A DNA stretch of 64,000 nucleotides from Streptomyces althioticus (lineage in GTDB: Bacteria > Actinomycetota > Actinomycetes > Streptomycetales > Streptomycetaceae): assembly GCA_014649355.1 (NCBI GenBank), contig BMSW01000001.1, forward strand, positions 434,001-498,000, written 5' to 3'. Positions within the stretch are counted from its first letter, which is position 1, and each line of letters begins with the position of its first letter. The notes beneath the pieces are model-generated. The model was not told the origin of the DNA and ran no database searches. It saw nothing but the letters and a program-made list of their open reading frames with translations. Positions 1 through 7,130 of the stretch are shown one piece after another. Both the position numbers and the translations under genes were made by a program.

Positions 1-783
1 GGTGCCACCCGGACCCAGCCGCGCCGGGGCCAGGACATCGAGTCCGAGGTGACGCTCAGCTTCACCGAGGCCATCGAGGGCGCGACGGTCCCGCTGCGGA
101 TGTCGTCGCAGTCGCCCTGCAAGGCCTGTTCGGGCACCGGCGACAAGAACGGCACGCCGCGCGTGTGCCCGACCTGCGTCGGCACCGGACAGGTGGCGCG
201 GGGCTCCGGCGGCGGCTTCTCGCTGACCGACCCCTGCCCGGACTGCAAGGGCCGCGGACTCATCGCGGAGGAGCCCTGCGAGGTCTGCAAGGGCAGCGGC
301 CGGGCCAAGTCCTCGCGGACGATGCAGGTGCGCATCCCCGCGGGGGTGAGCGACGGCCAGCGGATCCGGCTGCGCGGCAAGGGCGCGCCCGGCGAGCGCG
401 GCGGCCCCGCGGGCGACCTGTACGTCGTCGTGCACGTCGGCACCCACCCGGTGTTCGGCCGCAAGGGCGACAACCTGACGGTCACGGTGCCGGTGACGTA
501 CCCCGAGGCGGCCCTCGGGGGCGAGATCCGGGTCCCGACGCTGGGCGGTCCGCCGGTGACGCTGAAGCTGCCGCCGGGCACACCCAACGGGCGCACCATG
601 CGCGCCCGCGGCAAGGGCGCGGTCCGCAAGGACGGCACCCGCGGTGATCTGCTGGTCACCGTCGAGGTGAGTGTTCCCAAGGACCTGTCGGGGAAGGCTC
701 GTGACGCCCTGGAGGCGTATCGCGAGGCAACCGCGGACCAGGATCCGCGGGCGGAGCTGTTCCAGGCCGCGAAGGGAGCTTGA
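1..783 (+). CDS. dnaJ: Chaperone protein DnaJ, C-terminal part (5' end outside window)
   Basis: Hsp40 co-chaperone that presents unfolded clients to DnaK and stimulates its ATPase in the cytoplasm. The visible 260 residues carry the four zinc-binding motifs of a type I DnaJ in order (CKACSGTG, CPTCVGTG, CPDCKGRG, CEVCKGSG), then the beta-rich substrate-binding and dimerisation region (VRIPAGVSDGQRIRLRGKG, later LPPGTPNGRTMRARGKG). The reading frame is open from base 1, so the J domain and Gly/Phe linker lie upstream. hspR begins 4 nt after the stop, matching the dnaK-grpE-dnaJ-hspR operon known in Streptomyces. Confidence 0.97.
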   Translation, partial: GATRTQPRRGQDIESEVTLSFTEAIEGATVPLRMSSQSPCKACSGTGDKNGTPRVCPTCVGTGQVARGSGGGFSLTDPCPDCKGRGLIAEEPCEVCKGSGRAKSSRTMQVRIPAGVSDGQRIRLRGKGAPGERGGPAGDLYVVVHVGTHPVFGRKGDNLTVTVPVTYPEAALGGEIRVPTLGGPPVTLKLPPGTPNGRTMRARGKGAVRKDGTRGDLLVTVEVSVPKDLSGKARDALEAYREATADQDPRAELFQAAKGA

Positions 784-787
784 TGCG

Positions 788-1240
788 ATGGACGGCCGTC
801 GACGCAACCCGTACGAACTGACCCAGGACACCCCGGTCTACGTCATCTCGGTGGCGGCTCAGCTCTCGGGGCTGCACCCGCAGACGCTGCGTCAGTACGA
901 CCGTCTGGGACTCGTGTCGCCGGACCGTACGGCGGGCCGGGGCCGTCGCTACTCGGCCCGTGACATCGAACTGCTCCGTCAGGTGCAGCAGTTGTCGCAG
1001 GACGAGGGCATCAACCTGGCCGGAATCAAGCGCATCATCGAACTGGAGAACCAGGTCGCCGCCCTCCAGGCCCGCGTGGCCGAACTGGAGGACGCGCTCG
1101 ACGGCGCGGCGGCGGCCATGCGGCAGCGCGAGGCCGCTGTGCACGCCTCGTACCGTCGTGATCTGGTGCCTTACCAGGAGGTGCAGCAGACCAGCGCGCT
1201 GGTGGTCTGGCGTCCCAAGCGTCAGCAGCAGTCCGACTGA
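788..1240 (+). CDS. hspR: Heat-shock repressor HspR (MerR family)
   Basis: A 150-residue MerR-type DNA-binding protein. Residues about 15-40 form the winged HTH (HPQTLRQYDRLGLV is the diagnostic stretch), followed by a coiled-coil helix around ELENQVAALQARVAELEDAL. In Streptomyces HspR represses the dnaK operon and clpB by binding the HAIR inverted repeat, with DnaK as co-repressor, so free DnaK reports folding stress. It is the last gene of the chaperone operon, 4 nt after dnaJ, and is followed by a strong terminator. A perfect HAIR lies at 7036-7056 in front of clpB in this same window. Confidence 0.96.
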   Translation: MDGRRRNPYELTQDTPVYVISVAAQLSGLHPQTLRQYDRLGLVSPDRTAGRGRRYSARDIELLRQVQQLSQDEGINLAGIKRIIELENQVAALQARVAELEDALDGAAAAMRQREAAVHASYRRDLVPYQEVQQTSALVVWRPKRQQQSD

Positions 1241-1260
1241 CGGCGCGCGCCGGCGAAGTG

Positions 1261-1297
1261 GGGCCCGTGGGTTCGCAGAACCCACGGGCCCCTTCTC
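1261..1297 (+). terminator. Rho-independent type terminator after hspR
   Basis: A perfect 14-bp stem (gggcccgtgggttc pairing with gaacccacgggccc) with a 4-nt loop spans 1261-1292 and is followed by ccttctctt. It begins 20 nt after the hspR stop and probably ends the dnaK operon transcript. Confidence 0.85.
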
Positions 1298-1513
1298 TTA
1301 TCCACGACCACACCTGTGGCTATGGTATGCCTGCGTGTCCAGGTGATCCCCGCGATGTGTCCGCAGGACTTTCACGAGTTCAGCGCACCGTGTCGTGTTC
1401 ATCTCGTTAAGTGGCTGCCTCTTGACGCGGTGGGCGCCGAAGCGTTGGCTTTTCAGTCACATGGGCCGCAAAGCTGTGCCCACGTCCAATACGCACCTGA
1501 AGTGAGCCCTCGC

Positions 1514-2620
1514 ATGCGTCGTATCGCCATATCCGTGGCCGCCGTGTCCATGTCCGTCACGCTCGCCGGCTGCGGCATGCTCGACGCGACAGGCAGCAGC
1601 GACGACGCCGGCCCGGCCAAGGGCGACGACATCACGGTGGGCCTGCTCCTCCCGGAGAAGGCCAACACGCGCTACGAGCAGTGGGACTACCCCATGTTCA
1701 AGAAGAAGGTGGAGTCCCTCACGGACAACAAGGGCAAGGTCGAGTACGCCAACGCCGAGTCGGACGCGGACAAGCAGGCCGGCCAGATGCAGCGCATGAT
1801 CGAGAAGCAGGTCGACGTCATCGTGCTGGACGCGGTGGACGCGCACGGCATCGCGGAGAGCGTCACCAAGGCGAAGGAGGCCGGCATCCCGGTCATCGCC
1901 TACGACCGGCTCGCCGAGGGCCCGATCGACGCGTACATCTCCTTCGACAACTCCCTCGTCGGCGAGGTGCAGGGACGCTCCCTGCTGGAGGCGCTGGGCG
2001 GCGACCTGTCCATCACCGACAAGGTCGTGATGATGAACGGCTCGTCGACCGACCCCAACGCCAAGCAGTTCAAGGCCGGGGCGCTGTCCGAGCTCAAGGG
2101 CAAGGTCACCATCGCCAAGTCCTTCGACACCAAGGACTGGGACCCGAAGAACGCCGAGAAGAACATGAAAGAGGCGATCAGCGAGATCGGCCTCGACAAC
2201 ATCGAGGGCGTGTACTCCGCCAACGACGGCATGGCGGGCGGCATCGTCAAGGCGCTGCGCGCCGCCGGCGTGACCAAGCTGCCGCCCATCACCGGCCAGG
2301 ACGCGGAACTCTCCGCGGTGCAGCGGATCGTGACCGGCGAGCAGTACATGAGCGTCTACAAGTCCTACCCGGAAGAGGCGGAGAACGCCGCGGAGATGGC
2401 CGTGGCGAAGGTCCAGGGCCGGGACATCCAGTTCGACGCCCTCACCCGCGACCGTGTCGACAGCCCCACCGAGCAGGACATCCCGTCGCAGCTGGTGCCG
2501 GTGGTCGCGCTGACCCAGGACAACCTGGAGGACACCGTCATCGCCGACGGCTTCTACGAGGTGTCCGACATCTGCACCGGCGACTTCAAGGACGCCTGCG
2601 CGGAGATCGGGCTCAAGTAA
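1514..2620 (+). CDS. Sugar ABC transporter substrate-binding lipoprotein (XylF/ChvE-like)
   Basis: A 368-residue periplasmic-binding-protein-like lipoprotein of the type that captures xylose or related sugars outside the membrane. The N-terminus has Arg residues, a hydrophobic segment and the lipobox LAGC, so it should be anchored to lipid. Family hallmarks include VIAYDRL, NGSSTDPNA and the late GQDAE hinge motif. Start chosen at ATG 1514, about 9 nt after gaagtgag; GTG 1502 is also possible. The C-terminus adds two cysteines (DICTGDFKDACAEIG). No ATPase or permease gene follows: a LuxR regulator is next, so the protein lacks its usual partners locally. Confidence 0.88.
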   Translation: MRRIAISVAAVSMSVTLAGCGMLDATGSSDDAGPAKGDDITVGLLLPEKANTRYEQWDYPMFKKKVESLTDNKGKVEYANAESDADKQAGQMQRMIEKQVDVIVLDAVDAHGIAESVTKAKEAGIPVIAYDRLAEGPIDAYISFDNSLVGEVQGRSLLEALGGDLSITDKVVMMNGSSTDPNAKQFKAGALSELKGKVTIAKSFDTKDWDPKNAEKNMKEAISEIGLDNIEGVYSANDGMAGGIVKALRAAGVTKLPPITGQDAELSAVQRIVTGEQYMSVYKSYPEEAENAAEMAVAKVQGRDIQFDALTRDRVDSPTEQDIPSQLVPVVALTQDNLEDTVIADGFYEVSDICTGDFKDACAEIGLK

Positions 2621-2758
2621 CCCCGTACGCCTCCGTACGAATTCGGCCACCCGCCGGTCCCCGGGCCGGTGCGGTGGCCGGTCCCGTGTTGCACAGCAGG
2701 TTCCGGCCGCGCATAGTTGCGCTCGCGGAAGGACGCTGAACCGGGGGTGGGATGGGCG

Positions 2759-3787
2759 ATGGCCGGGCACGGGGCGGACGAGCATCCGCACGGTGCTGAC
2801 CGACTGTGCGAGACCGGGGACCGCGTGTACTCCCGGGCCGTACGGCGCGGACGGCTGCCGCGCCGGGAGGCCGAGCGGGTCCCCTGCCTGATGGAGCTGG
2901 CCCTGCTGCATCCCGACCCGGACGACATGGACTGGCTGGTCCCCACCTCCCCGCAGGAGGTCATGACGCGGCTGCTGCGCGGCATGTACGACGAGGTGAG
3001 GGCGAGTCAGCGCCGGGTCGGCTCGGCGGTCGCCGCCTTCGAGTGGTACGCCGGTCTCGGCCGCCAGGTGCCGGCGGGCGGGGCGTCGGAGGGCCCCGCG
3101 ATCCGTGTGCTGGACGGACTGGCCCGTATCCAGGCCGCGATGGACGAGGCGACGCAGGCGTGCACCTCGGAGGTGCTCACCGTCCAGCCCGGAGGCATCC
3201 GGCGCGAGGCGGAGCTGTCGGAGGGCCTGCACCGGGCGATGGCGCTGCGCGGACGCGGCGTGCGGATGCGGGACCTGTACACCCATGTCGCCCGGCACGG
3301 GCACGGGTTGCTCAACTACCTGGAGCTGATGGGCGACGCGGTGGAGGCGCGCACGCTGGACGAGGTCATCGAGCGGCTCATCCTCTTCGACCGCACGGTC
3401 GCCTTCATCCCCGCGAACTCCGAGCGCACGATGGCCCTGGAACTGCGCCACCCGGCGCTGGTGGAGTACCTGGGCACGGTCTTCGAGCGGCTGTGGCGGC
3501 TCGCCATCCCGCTGACGGCGCCGCTCCCCGACACGGGCATCGAGGGCATCTCGCACCGCGAGCAGTCCATCGCGGCGCTGCTGGCGGAGGGGCACCAGGA
3601 CGCGGTCATCGCGGAGCGCCTGGGCATCAGCGTCCGCACCTGCCGCGCCCACATCGCCCGCCTCTCGGAGACGCTGGGCGCGGCGAGCCGTACGCAGCTG
3701 GGGGTGCGGATCGCCCAGGCGGGGCTGGACAAGCCCCGGGGCCCCGAGGTCACTCTGTCCGGTCGAGAATCCCGGACTGCCCGATGA
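2759..3787 (+). CDS. LuxR-type transcriptional regulator, paralog A
   Basis: A 342-residue regulator. Residues about 90-250 form a conserved sensor-like region (VLTVQPGG, RGVRMRDLYTHVARHG, ARTLDEVIERLI, VAFIPAN, ALELRHPALVEYL) resembling the TrmB/PLD-like effector domain found in many actinobacterial LuxR-like proteins. The last 75 residues are a LuxR HTH (RLGISVRTCRAHIARLSETLG). It is a clear paralog of the two minus-strand genes that follow, but more diverged, and lacks their GILD tail. ATG 2759 is preferred because its N-terminus aligns with the paralogs. Its last 38 bp overlap the 3' end of paralog B, which converges on it. Ligand unknown. Confidence 0.85.
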   Translation: MAGHGADEHPHGADRLCETGDRVYSRAVRRGRLPRREAERVPCLMELALLHPDPDDMDWLVPTSPQEVMTRLLRGMYDEVRASQRRVGSAVAAFEWYAGLGRQVPAGGASEGPAIRVLDGLARIQAAMDEATQACTSEVLTVQPGGIRREAELSEGLHRAMALRGRGVRMRDLYTHVARHGHGLLNYLELMGDAVEARTLDEVIERLILFDRTVAFIPANSERTMALELRHPALVEYLGTVFERLWRLAIPLTAPLPDTGIEGISHREQSIAALLAEGHQDAVIAERLGISVRTCRAHIARLSETLGAASRTQLGVRIAQAGLDKPRGPEVTLSGRESRTAR

Positions 3788-4748
3788 GGTAGCCGAGCTG
3801 GGCCCGGCTCTGACTGCCCAGCGTCGCGGCGAGCTTGGCGATGTGGACGCGCGCCGTGCGGATGTTCATGCCCAGCCGGTCGGCGATGACGGCGTCGGTG
3901 TGCCCCTCGACCAGCAGTCGCGCGATGGCCCGCTGGCGGGCCGTGACACCGCCCAGGGAGGGCGGCTGGACGGCCTGCGGGTGCATGGGGGTGGCGAGCC
4001 GCCAGAAGCGGTCGAACATGTTCACCAGGTAGCCGACGACCGCCGGGTGCCGGACCTCCAGCGCGATGTCGGAGTGCCCCTCGTCGTCGCCGGGGATGAA
4101 GGCGACCGACCGGTCCACGATGATCATGCGGCCGGTGACCTCGTCCAGGGTGCGGGCCTGGGCGTCTCCCCTGAGCTGCTCGTACCGGGCGACGACCAGG
4201 GGGATGTGCCGCTGCGTGTGCGGGTAGATCACGCGGATCCTGCCGCCCCGGTCGAGGAACTGCTGGTCACGGACCATGGCGGCGGCCTGGGCGGTCCTCG
4301 CGTACTCGGACGTCTGGTAGTTGTTCGGCGGCTGGATGCACAGGACTTCCCGCGTGCCGTCGGCCAGCGCCTGCGCGATGGCGCCGTTGATCCGGTGCAG
4401 GCCGCTCAGCAGGGAGAGCGTGGGCGTGCCCGCCTCGCCGTCGGGTCCGTCGCCGGTGCCCATGAGCGCGTGGAAGGTCTCGGCCAGCCACTCCTCACGG
4501 CGCCGTTCGGCCGCGATGCGCTCCCCCGAGCGGCGCAGCAGCCTCTGGAGGGCGACCGCGGGGGGCAGCGGCTCCAGGGCGTCCAGGTCGTCCACGGCGG
4601 GCCGCAGCAGGCCCAGATCGACCGCGCAGGGGGCCGCCTGCGCCTCGTCCGCGTCCAGCCGTCCCTCGCGCAGCGCCCGCTCGTACAGCCCGGTCCCCGC
4701 CGGGCACAGCTCGTCCGCCCCGTGTTCCGCGTGCGGCGCGCGGGTCAC
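3750..4748 (-). CDS. LuxR-type transcriptional regulator, paralog B
   Basis: A 332-residue regulator with the same architecture as its neighbours: N-terminal segment starting VTRAPHAEHGADELC, a TrmB/PLD-like central region (VLCIQPPNN, GGRIRVIYPHTQRH, ARTLDEVTGRMIIVDRSVAFIPGDD, ALEVRHPAVVGYL), and a C-terminal LuxR HTH (RLGMNIRTARVHIAKLAATL). The GTG start overlaps the stop of paralog C in a GTGA junction, so the two minus-strand genes form a translationally coupled operon. Its 3' end overlaps convergent paralog A by 38 bp. It is more similar to paralog C than to A in the HTH and the C-terminal SGILD tail. Ligand and targets unknown. Confidence 0.87.
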   Translation of the reverse strand: MTRAPHAEHGADELCPAGTGLYERALREGRLDADEAQAAPCAVDLGLLRPAVDDLDALEPLPPAVALQRLLRRSGERIAAERRREEWLAETFHALMGTGDGPDGEAGTPTLSLLSGLHRINGAIAQALADGTREVLCIQPPNNYQTSEYARTAQAAAMVRDQQFLDRGGRIRVIYPHTQRHIPLVVARYEQLRGDAQARTLDEVTGRMIIVDRSVAFIPGDDEGHSDIALEVRHPAVVGYLVNMFDRFWRLATPMHPQAVQPPSLGGVTARQRAIARLLVEGHTDAVIADRLGMNIRTARVHIAKLAATLGSQSRAQLGYLIGQSGILDRTE

Positions 4749-5737
4749 CGGGGGCCGCCGTCCTGGTCGAGGATCCCGGACTGGGCGATGAGGTAGCCCA
4801 GTTGGGCGCGGCTGCCGCTGCCCAGGGTCGCGGCCAGCTTGGCTATGTGCGCCCGGCAGGTGCGGACGTTCATGCCGAGCCGGCGCGCGATGGCCTCGTC
4901 CACGTGGCCCTCCACCAGGAGTTTCGCGATGGAGTGCTGCACCTCCGTGAGTCCGTCGGGCGCAGGTTCGTAGGGCGCGCCCGCGTTCAGCGACACCGCG
5001 CGGGTCCACATGAACTCGAAGACCTTGATGAGGTAGCGCACCAGGCCCGGGTGGCGCAGTTCCAGGGCCACCTGCCGGTCCTCGCGGATGGGGATGAAGG
5101 CGACGGTCTCGTCGAGGATGATGAGCCGCTCCACCAGTTCGTCGATGGTGCGGTACTCCACCTTGGCCGTGTCGAAACGCGCCACGTAGGCAAGGGTCTC
5201 GGGGCTGTGCCGGGCGGTGTGCTGGTAGAGGGTGCGGATGCGCACCCCGCGCTCGGTCATCTGCTGGTCCCGCTCCAGCGCCTGGGCCAGCGTGTGCTCC
5301 AGGCGACGACCCCCCGGCTGTACGCTCAGCATCTCGGAGCGGCATTGCGAGGTGGCCAGGTCGAGCGCCGCGTTGATCCGGTCGAAGCCTTCCAGCACGG
5401 TCATCGAGTTGGTGCTCGTGGTGGCCTGGGCGCTGAGGGCCATGAACGGCTCGAAGGCGTCGGCGAGTTCGATCGACATCCGCCGGCGTTCCGTGATTTC
5501 GCGCTCCAGCGGGTTGAGCCGCTGGGCCAGCGCCACCGCGGGCGACACCGGCCGCAGCCAGGTGGGGTCGTCCGGATCCGGGTGCAGCAGGGCCAGTTCC
5601 ATGAGGCAGGGAGCGGGGTCCGCGTCGCGGCGCGGGATGCGTCCCGCACGCAGCGCTTCGCCGTACAGGCGGCTCCCGGCCTCGCACAGTTCGGTCACCG
5701 CATGGGGATGTGCGTCATTGGTCCGATTCGTAGTCAA
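4745..5737 (-). CDS. LuxR-type transcriptional regulator, paralog C (divergent from the DSSWG peptide gene)
   Basis: A 330-residue regulator, first gene of the two-gene minus-strand operon. Central motifs: MLSVQPGGRRLEH, RGVRIRTLYQHTARHS, YRTIDELVERLIILDETVAFIPIRED, ALELRHPGLVRYL. HTH: RLGMNVRTCRAHIAKLAATL. Start chosen at TTG 5737, seven nt after a run of six G, because it aligns the N-terminus (LTTNRTNDAHPHAVTELC) with paralog A; an in-frame ATG at 5764 lacks an evident ribosome site. It is transcribed away from the secreted peptide gene across about 110 bp that hold a GAACATG direct repeat, so it probably controls that promoter. A peptide ligand is my inference. Confidence 0.86.
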   Translation of the reverse strand: MTTNRTNDAHPHAVTELCEAGSRLYGEALRAGRIPRRDADPAPCLMELALLHPDPDDPTWLRPVSPAVALAQRLNPLEREITERRRMSIELADAFEPFMALSAQATTSTNSMTVLEGFDRINAALDLATSQCRSEMLSVQPGGRRLEHTLAQALERDQQMTERGVRIRTLYQHTARHSPETLAYVARFDTAKVEYRTIDELVERLIILDETVAFIPIREDRQVALELRHPGLVRYLIKVFEFMWTRAVSLNAGAPYEPAPDGLTEVQHSIAKLLVEGHVDEAIARRLGMNVRTCRAHIAKLAATLGSGSRAQLGYLIAQSGILDQDGGPR

Positions 5738-5758
5738 ATCTCCACCCCCCAGGGTCCT

Positions 5759-5775
5759 GAACATGCAGGAACATG
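5759..5775. promoter_or_regulatory. Direct repeat GAACATG x2 in the divergent regulator/peptide promoter
   Basis: GAACATG occurs at 5759-5765 and again at 5769-5775, one helical turn apart (10 bp start to start), between the minus-strand LuxR operon and the plus-strand peptide gene. Such phasing suits an operator for a dimeric LuxR-type protein. It overlaps the alternative ATG 5764 of paralog C. No experimental support. Confidence 0.4.
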
Positions 5776-5849
5776 ATGCACCGATTGTGTGGCCATGACG
5801 TGCCCGAATGAGCCATCGTCTTACGTGACGGGGGAAGGGTGACTTTCGA

Positions 5850-6074
5850 GTGAGGACGAAGCCGACTATGCGCAAGAGAACGCTTCGCTCGGTACTTGTC
5901 GCCGCCTTCTCCGCCGTCGTGGCCTTCGGAGTTCTGAGTGGCCTGGCCGGCGCGGAGGGCGACGTCCGGGCTGACAGCAGCTGGGGAGCGGGAGCGACAG
6001 GGGTGACCCTGCCGCCGGACAGCAGCTGGGGTCCTGTGGCTCCCCGGACCACAGACGACAGCAGTTGGGGTTGA
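5850..6074 (+). CDS. Secreted peptide precursor with three DSSWG repeats
   Basis: A 74-residue product. Residues 7-35 form a signal peptide (MRKRTLRSVLVAAFSAVVAF, then GVLSGLAGA with an AxA-like cleavage site). The mature part is only about 39 residues and contains DSSWG three times: ADSSWGAG, PDSSWGPV, and DDSSWG directly before the stop. Spacers are Pro/Thr/Ala-rich. GTG 5850 follows ggggaaggg by 10 nt; ATG 5868 is an alternative that still keeps the signal peptide. The Rieske-like gene starts 3 nt after the stop, so the two are one operon, divergent from LuxR paralogs B and C. A multicopy precursor processed to short signalling peptides is the most attractive reading, but unproven. Confidence 0.75.
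   Translation: MRTKPTMRKRTLRSVLVAAFSAVVAFGVLSGLAGAEGDVRADSSWGAGATGVTLPPDSSWGPVAPRTTDDSSWG
5973..6071 (+). repeat. Three coding repeats for DSSWG
   Basis: The 15-nt unit gac-agc-agc-tgg-ggn lies at 5973-5987, 6018-6032 and 6057-6071 (third copy agt for the second Ser). The first two share the 14-mer GACAGCAGCTGGGG. Spacing is 45 and 39 nt, so the repeats are not a simple tandem array; the amino acid motif is what is kept. Confidence 0.9.
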
Positions 6075-6077
6075 GCG

Positions 6078-6413
6078 ATGACCACCCCACCAGACGACCG
6101 TTCCTTCCGGCGCGAGATGGCGACCGCCTACCGGTCCGGATGGCACTTCATCGACCTGGTCACCGCGATCCCCCACAGCGGTGACTCGTTGATGGTGACC
6201 GTCTTCGGTGAGCCCGTGGTCGTCACCCGCGACGAGGACGGCGACGTGCGGGCGTACCGGTGCCTGCGCCGGCCCAGGGGGGCGCCGAAGCCCGTCCGGT
6301 GTGCCATCCGGTACGGCATGATCTTTGTGAACCTGGACCAGCGGGACCACCGGCAGGTGGAGCCCGACTCCCGGTCCCCCCGGACCATCTCGGCCACCCC
6401 CCGCAGTGCCTGA
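6078..6413 (+). CDS. Rieske-like protein lacking the [2Fe-2S] ligand segment
   Basis: A 111-residue protein that matches the N-terminal domain of Rieske non-heme iron oxygenase alpha subunits: GWHFIDLVTAIPHSGD, VTVFGEPVVVTRDEDG, VRAYR and, after the cluster region, YGMIFVNLDQ. In active family members about 45 residues with CxH and CxxH ligands lie between the last two motifs. Here they are replaced by CLRRPRGAPKPVRCAIR, with no histidine ligands, and no catalytic domain follows. It should not bind a Rieske cluster. It is co-transcribed with the DSSWG peptide gene (3-nt gap) and followed by a strong terminator, so it may serve in peptide handling or recognition, or be a decayed enzyme. Confidence 0.7.
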   Translation: MTTPPDDRSFRREMATAYRSGWHFIDLVTAIPHSGDSLMVTVFGEPVVVTRDEDGDVRAYRCLRRPRGAPKPVRCAIRYGMIFVNLDQRDHRQVEPDSRSPRTISATPRSA

Positions 6414-6456
6414 CGCGATTCCCCCGTCGTAACAGATCGCGCAGGTGCTTCCCCCC

Positions 6457-6504
6457 GCAGCGGCGTCACCGTGACCTGAACACGGTGACGCCGCTGCAGT
6501 TTTG
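6457..6504 (+). terminator. Terminator after the DSSWG-peptide operon
   Basis: A perfect 17-bp inverted repeat (6457-6473 with 6481-6497, 7-nt loop) is followed by agttttgg. It closes the peptide / Rieske-like operon and may also serve the convergent minus-strand gene. Confidence 0.85.
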
Positions 6505-6580
6505 GGGGACATTTCCGGGAATCGGCCGGATCGGGTGATGGCCGGAAGCCGCCGCTTTCCGGCGATGATCACACCGCTCC

Positions 6581-6997
6581 TCACCCGCGCCCCATCGCCC
6601 GCGTGAGCGCGATCTCGATGACGACCCGGTCCGGGTTGGGCCCCGGCATCCGTCCGTACCGCTCCGCGTACCGTTCCACCGCGTCCTGGACGCGTTCCGG
6701 CTCCGTGCGCACCCGCGCGCGTCCCTCCAGCGTCGCCCACCGGCCGCCGTCCACCTGGCAGACCGCGACGGGCGCGCCCTCGTCCCCGGCCGCCCGGATG
6801 TGGCGCACCTTCGCGCTGGTCCGGTTGGTGATCACCCGTGCCAGCGACTGCCCGGGGTCGTAGGTGACCCCGACGGGTACCAGATGCGGCGTGCCGTCCG
6901 GGCGGAGCGTGGTCAGCGTGCACAGGTGCCGCTCGCGCCAGAAGCTGAGATAGGAGGCGTCCGGATCGCCCGGATCGACCGAATACGTGAGGGCCAT
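6581..6997 (-). CDS. PPOX-class F420-dependent oxidoreductase family protein
   Basis: A 138-residue split-barrel flavin/deazaflavin-binding protein. Motifs fit the PPOX / F420-dependent reductase group: LCTLTTLRPDGTPHLVPVGV near the N-terminus, NRTSAKVRHIRA in the cofactor-binding region, and WATLEGRARV. Members use F420 or FMN to reduce small molecules; the substrate here cannot be read. It is transcribed divergently from clpB, and the 133-bp gap holds the HAIR operator, so HspR may affect both directions. Confidence 0.85.
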   Translation of the reverse strand: MALTYSVDPGDPDASYLSFWRERHLCTLTTLRPDGTPHLVPVGVTYDPGQSLARVITNRTSAKVRHIRAAGDEGAPVAVCQVDGGRWATLEGRARVRTEPERVQDAVERYAERYGRMPGPNPDRVVIEIALTRAMGRG

Positions 6998-7035
6998 GCC
7001 CCGGAACTTAGCCCTCGGACCCTCGCGGGTACTAC

Positions 7036-7056
7036 CTTGAGTGGAATAGACTCAAG
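7036..7056. promoter_or_regulatory. HAIR operator for HspR upstream of clpB
   Basis: CTTGAGT (7036-7042), 7-nt spacer, ACTCAAG (7050-7056): a perfect match to the HspR-associated inverted repeat. It lies 75 bp before the clpB start, the expected location for HspR repression of clpB in Streptomyces. The repressor gene is 6 kb upstream in this window. Confidence 0.95.
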
Positions 7057-7130
7057 TTTGTGGACGTTGGCAGAGTCAGCCAGACGCACGCCGAGGGTCA
7101 TCGAAGGGCATCAAGGAGGAGAACGGACAC

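Noticed and set aside
1457..3652. A 731-codon open frame on the minus strand opposite the sugar-binding and LuxR genes
   Set aside because: It is an antisense shadow typical of GC-rich DNA: its translation is full of His/Arg/Val/Leu-rich low-complexity runs with no recognisable domain, and it would cover two clear plus-strand genes.
4749..5687. Upstream extension of the paralog B reading frame
   Set aside because: This stretch is out of frame with paralog C, which clearly occupies it, and gives no LuxR-family similarity. The GTG at 4748 aligns with paralogs.
5764..6085. Long N-terminus for paralog C on the minus strand
   Set aside because: It would read across the secreted peptide gene in antisense and yields repetitive QLLS-type sequence, the reverse complement of the DSSWG repeats.
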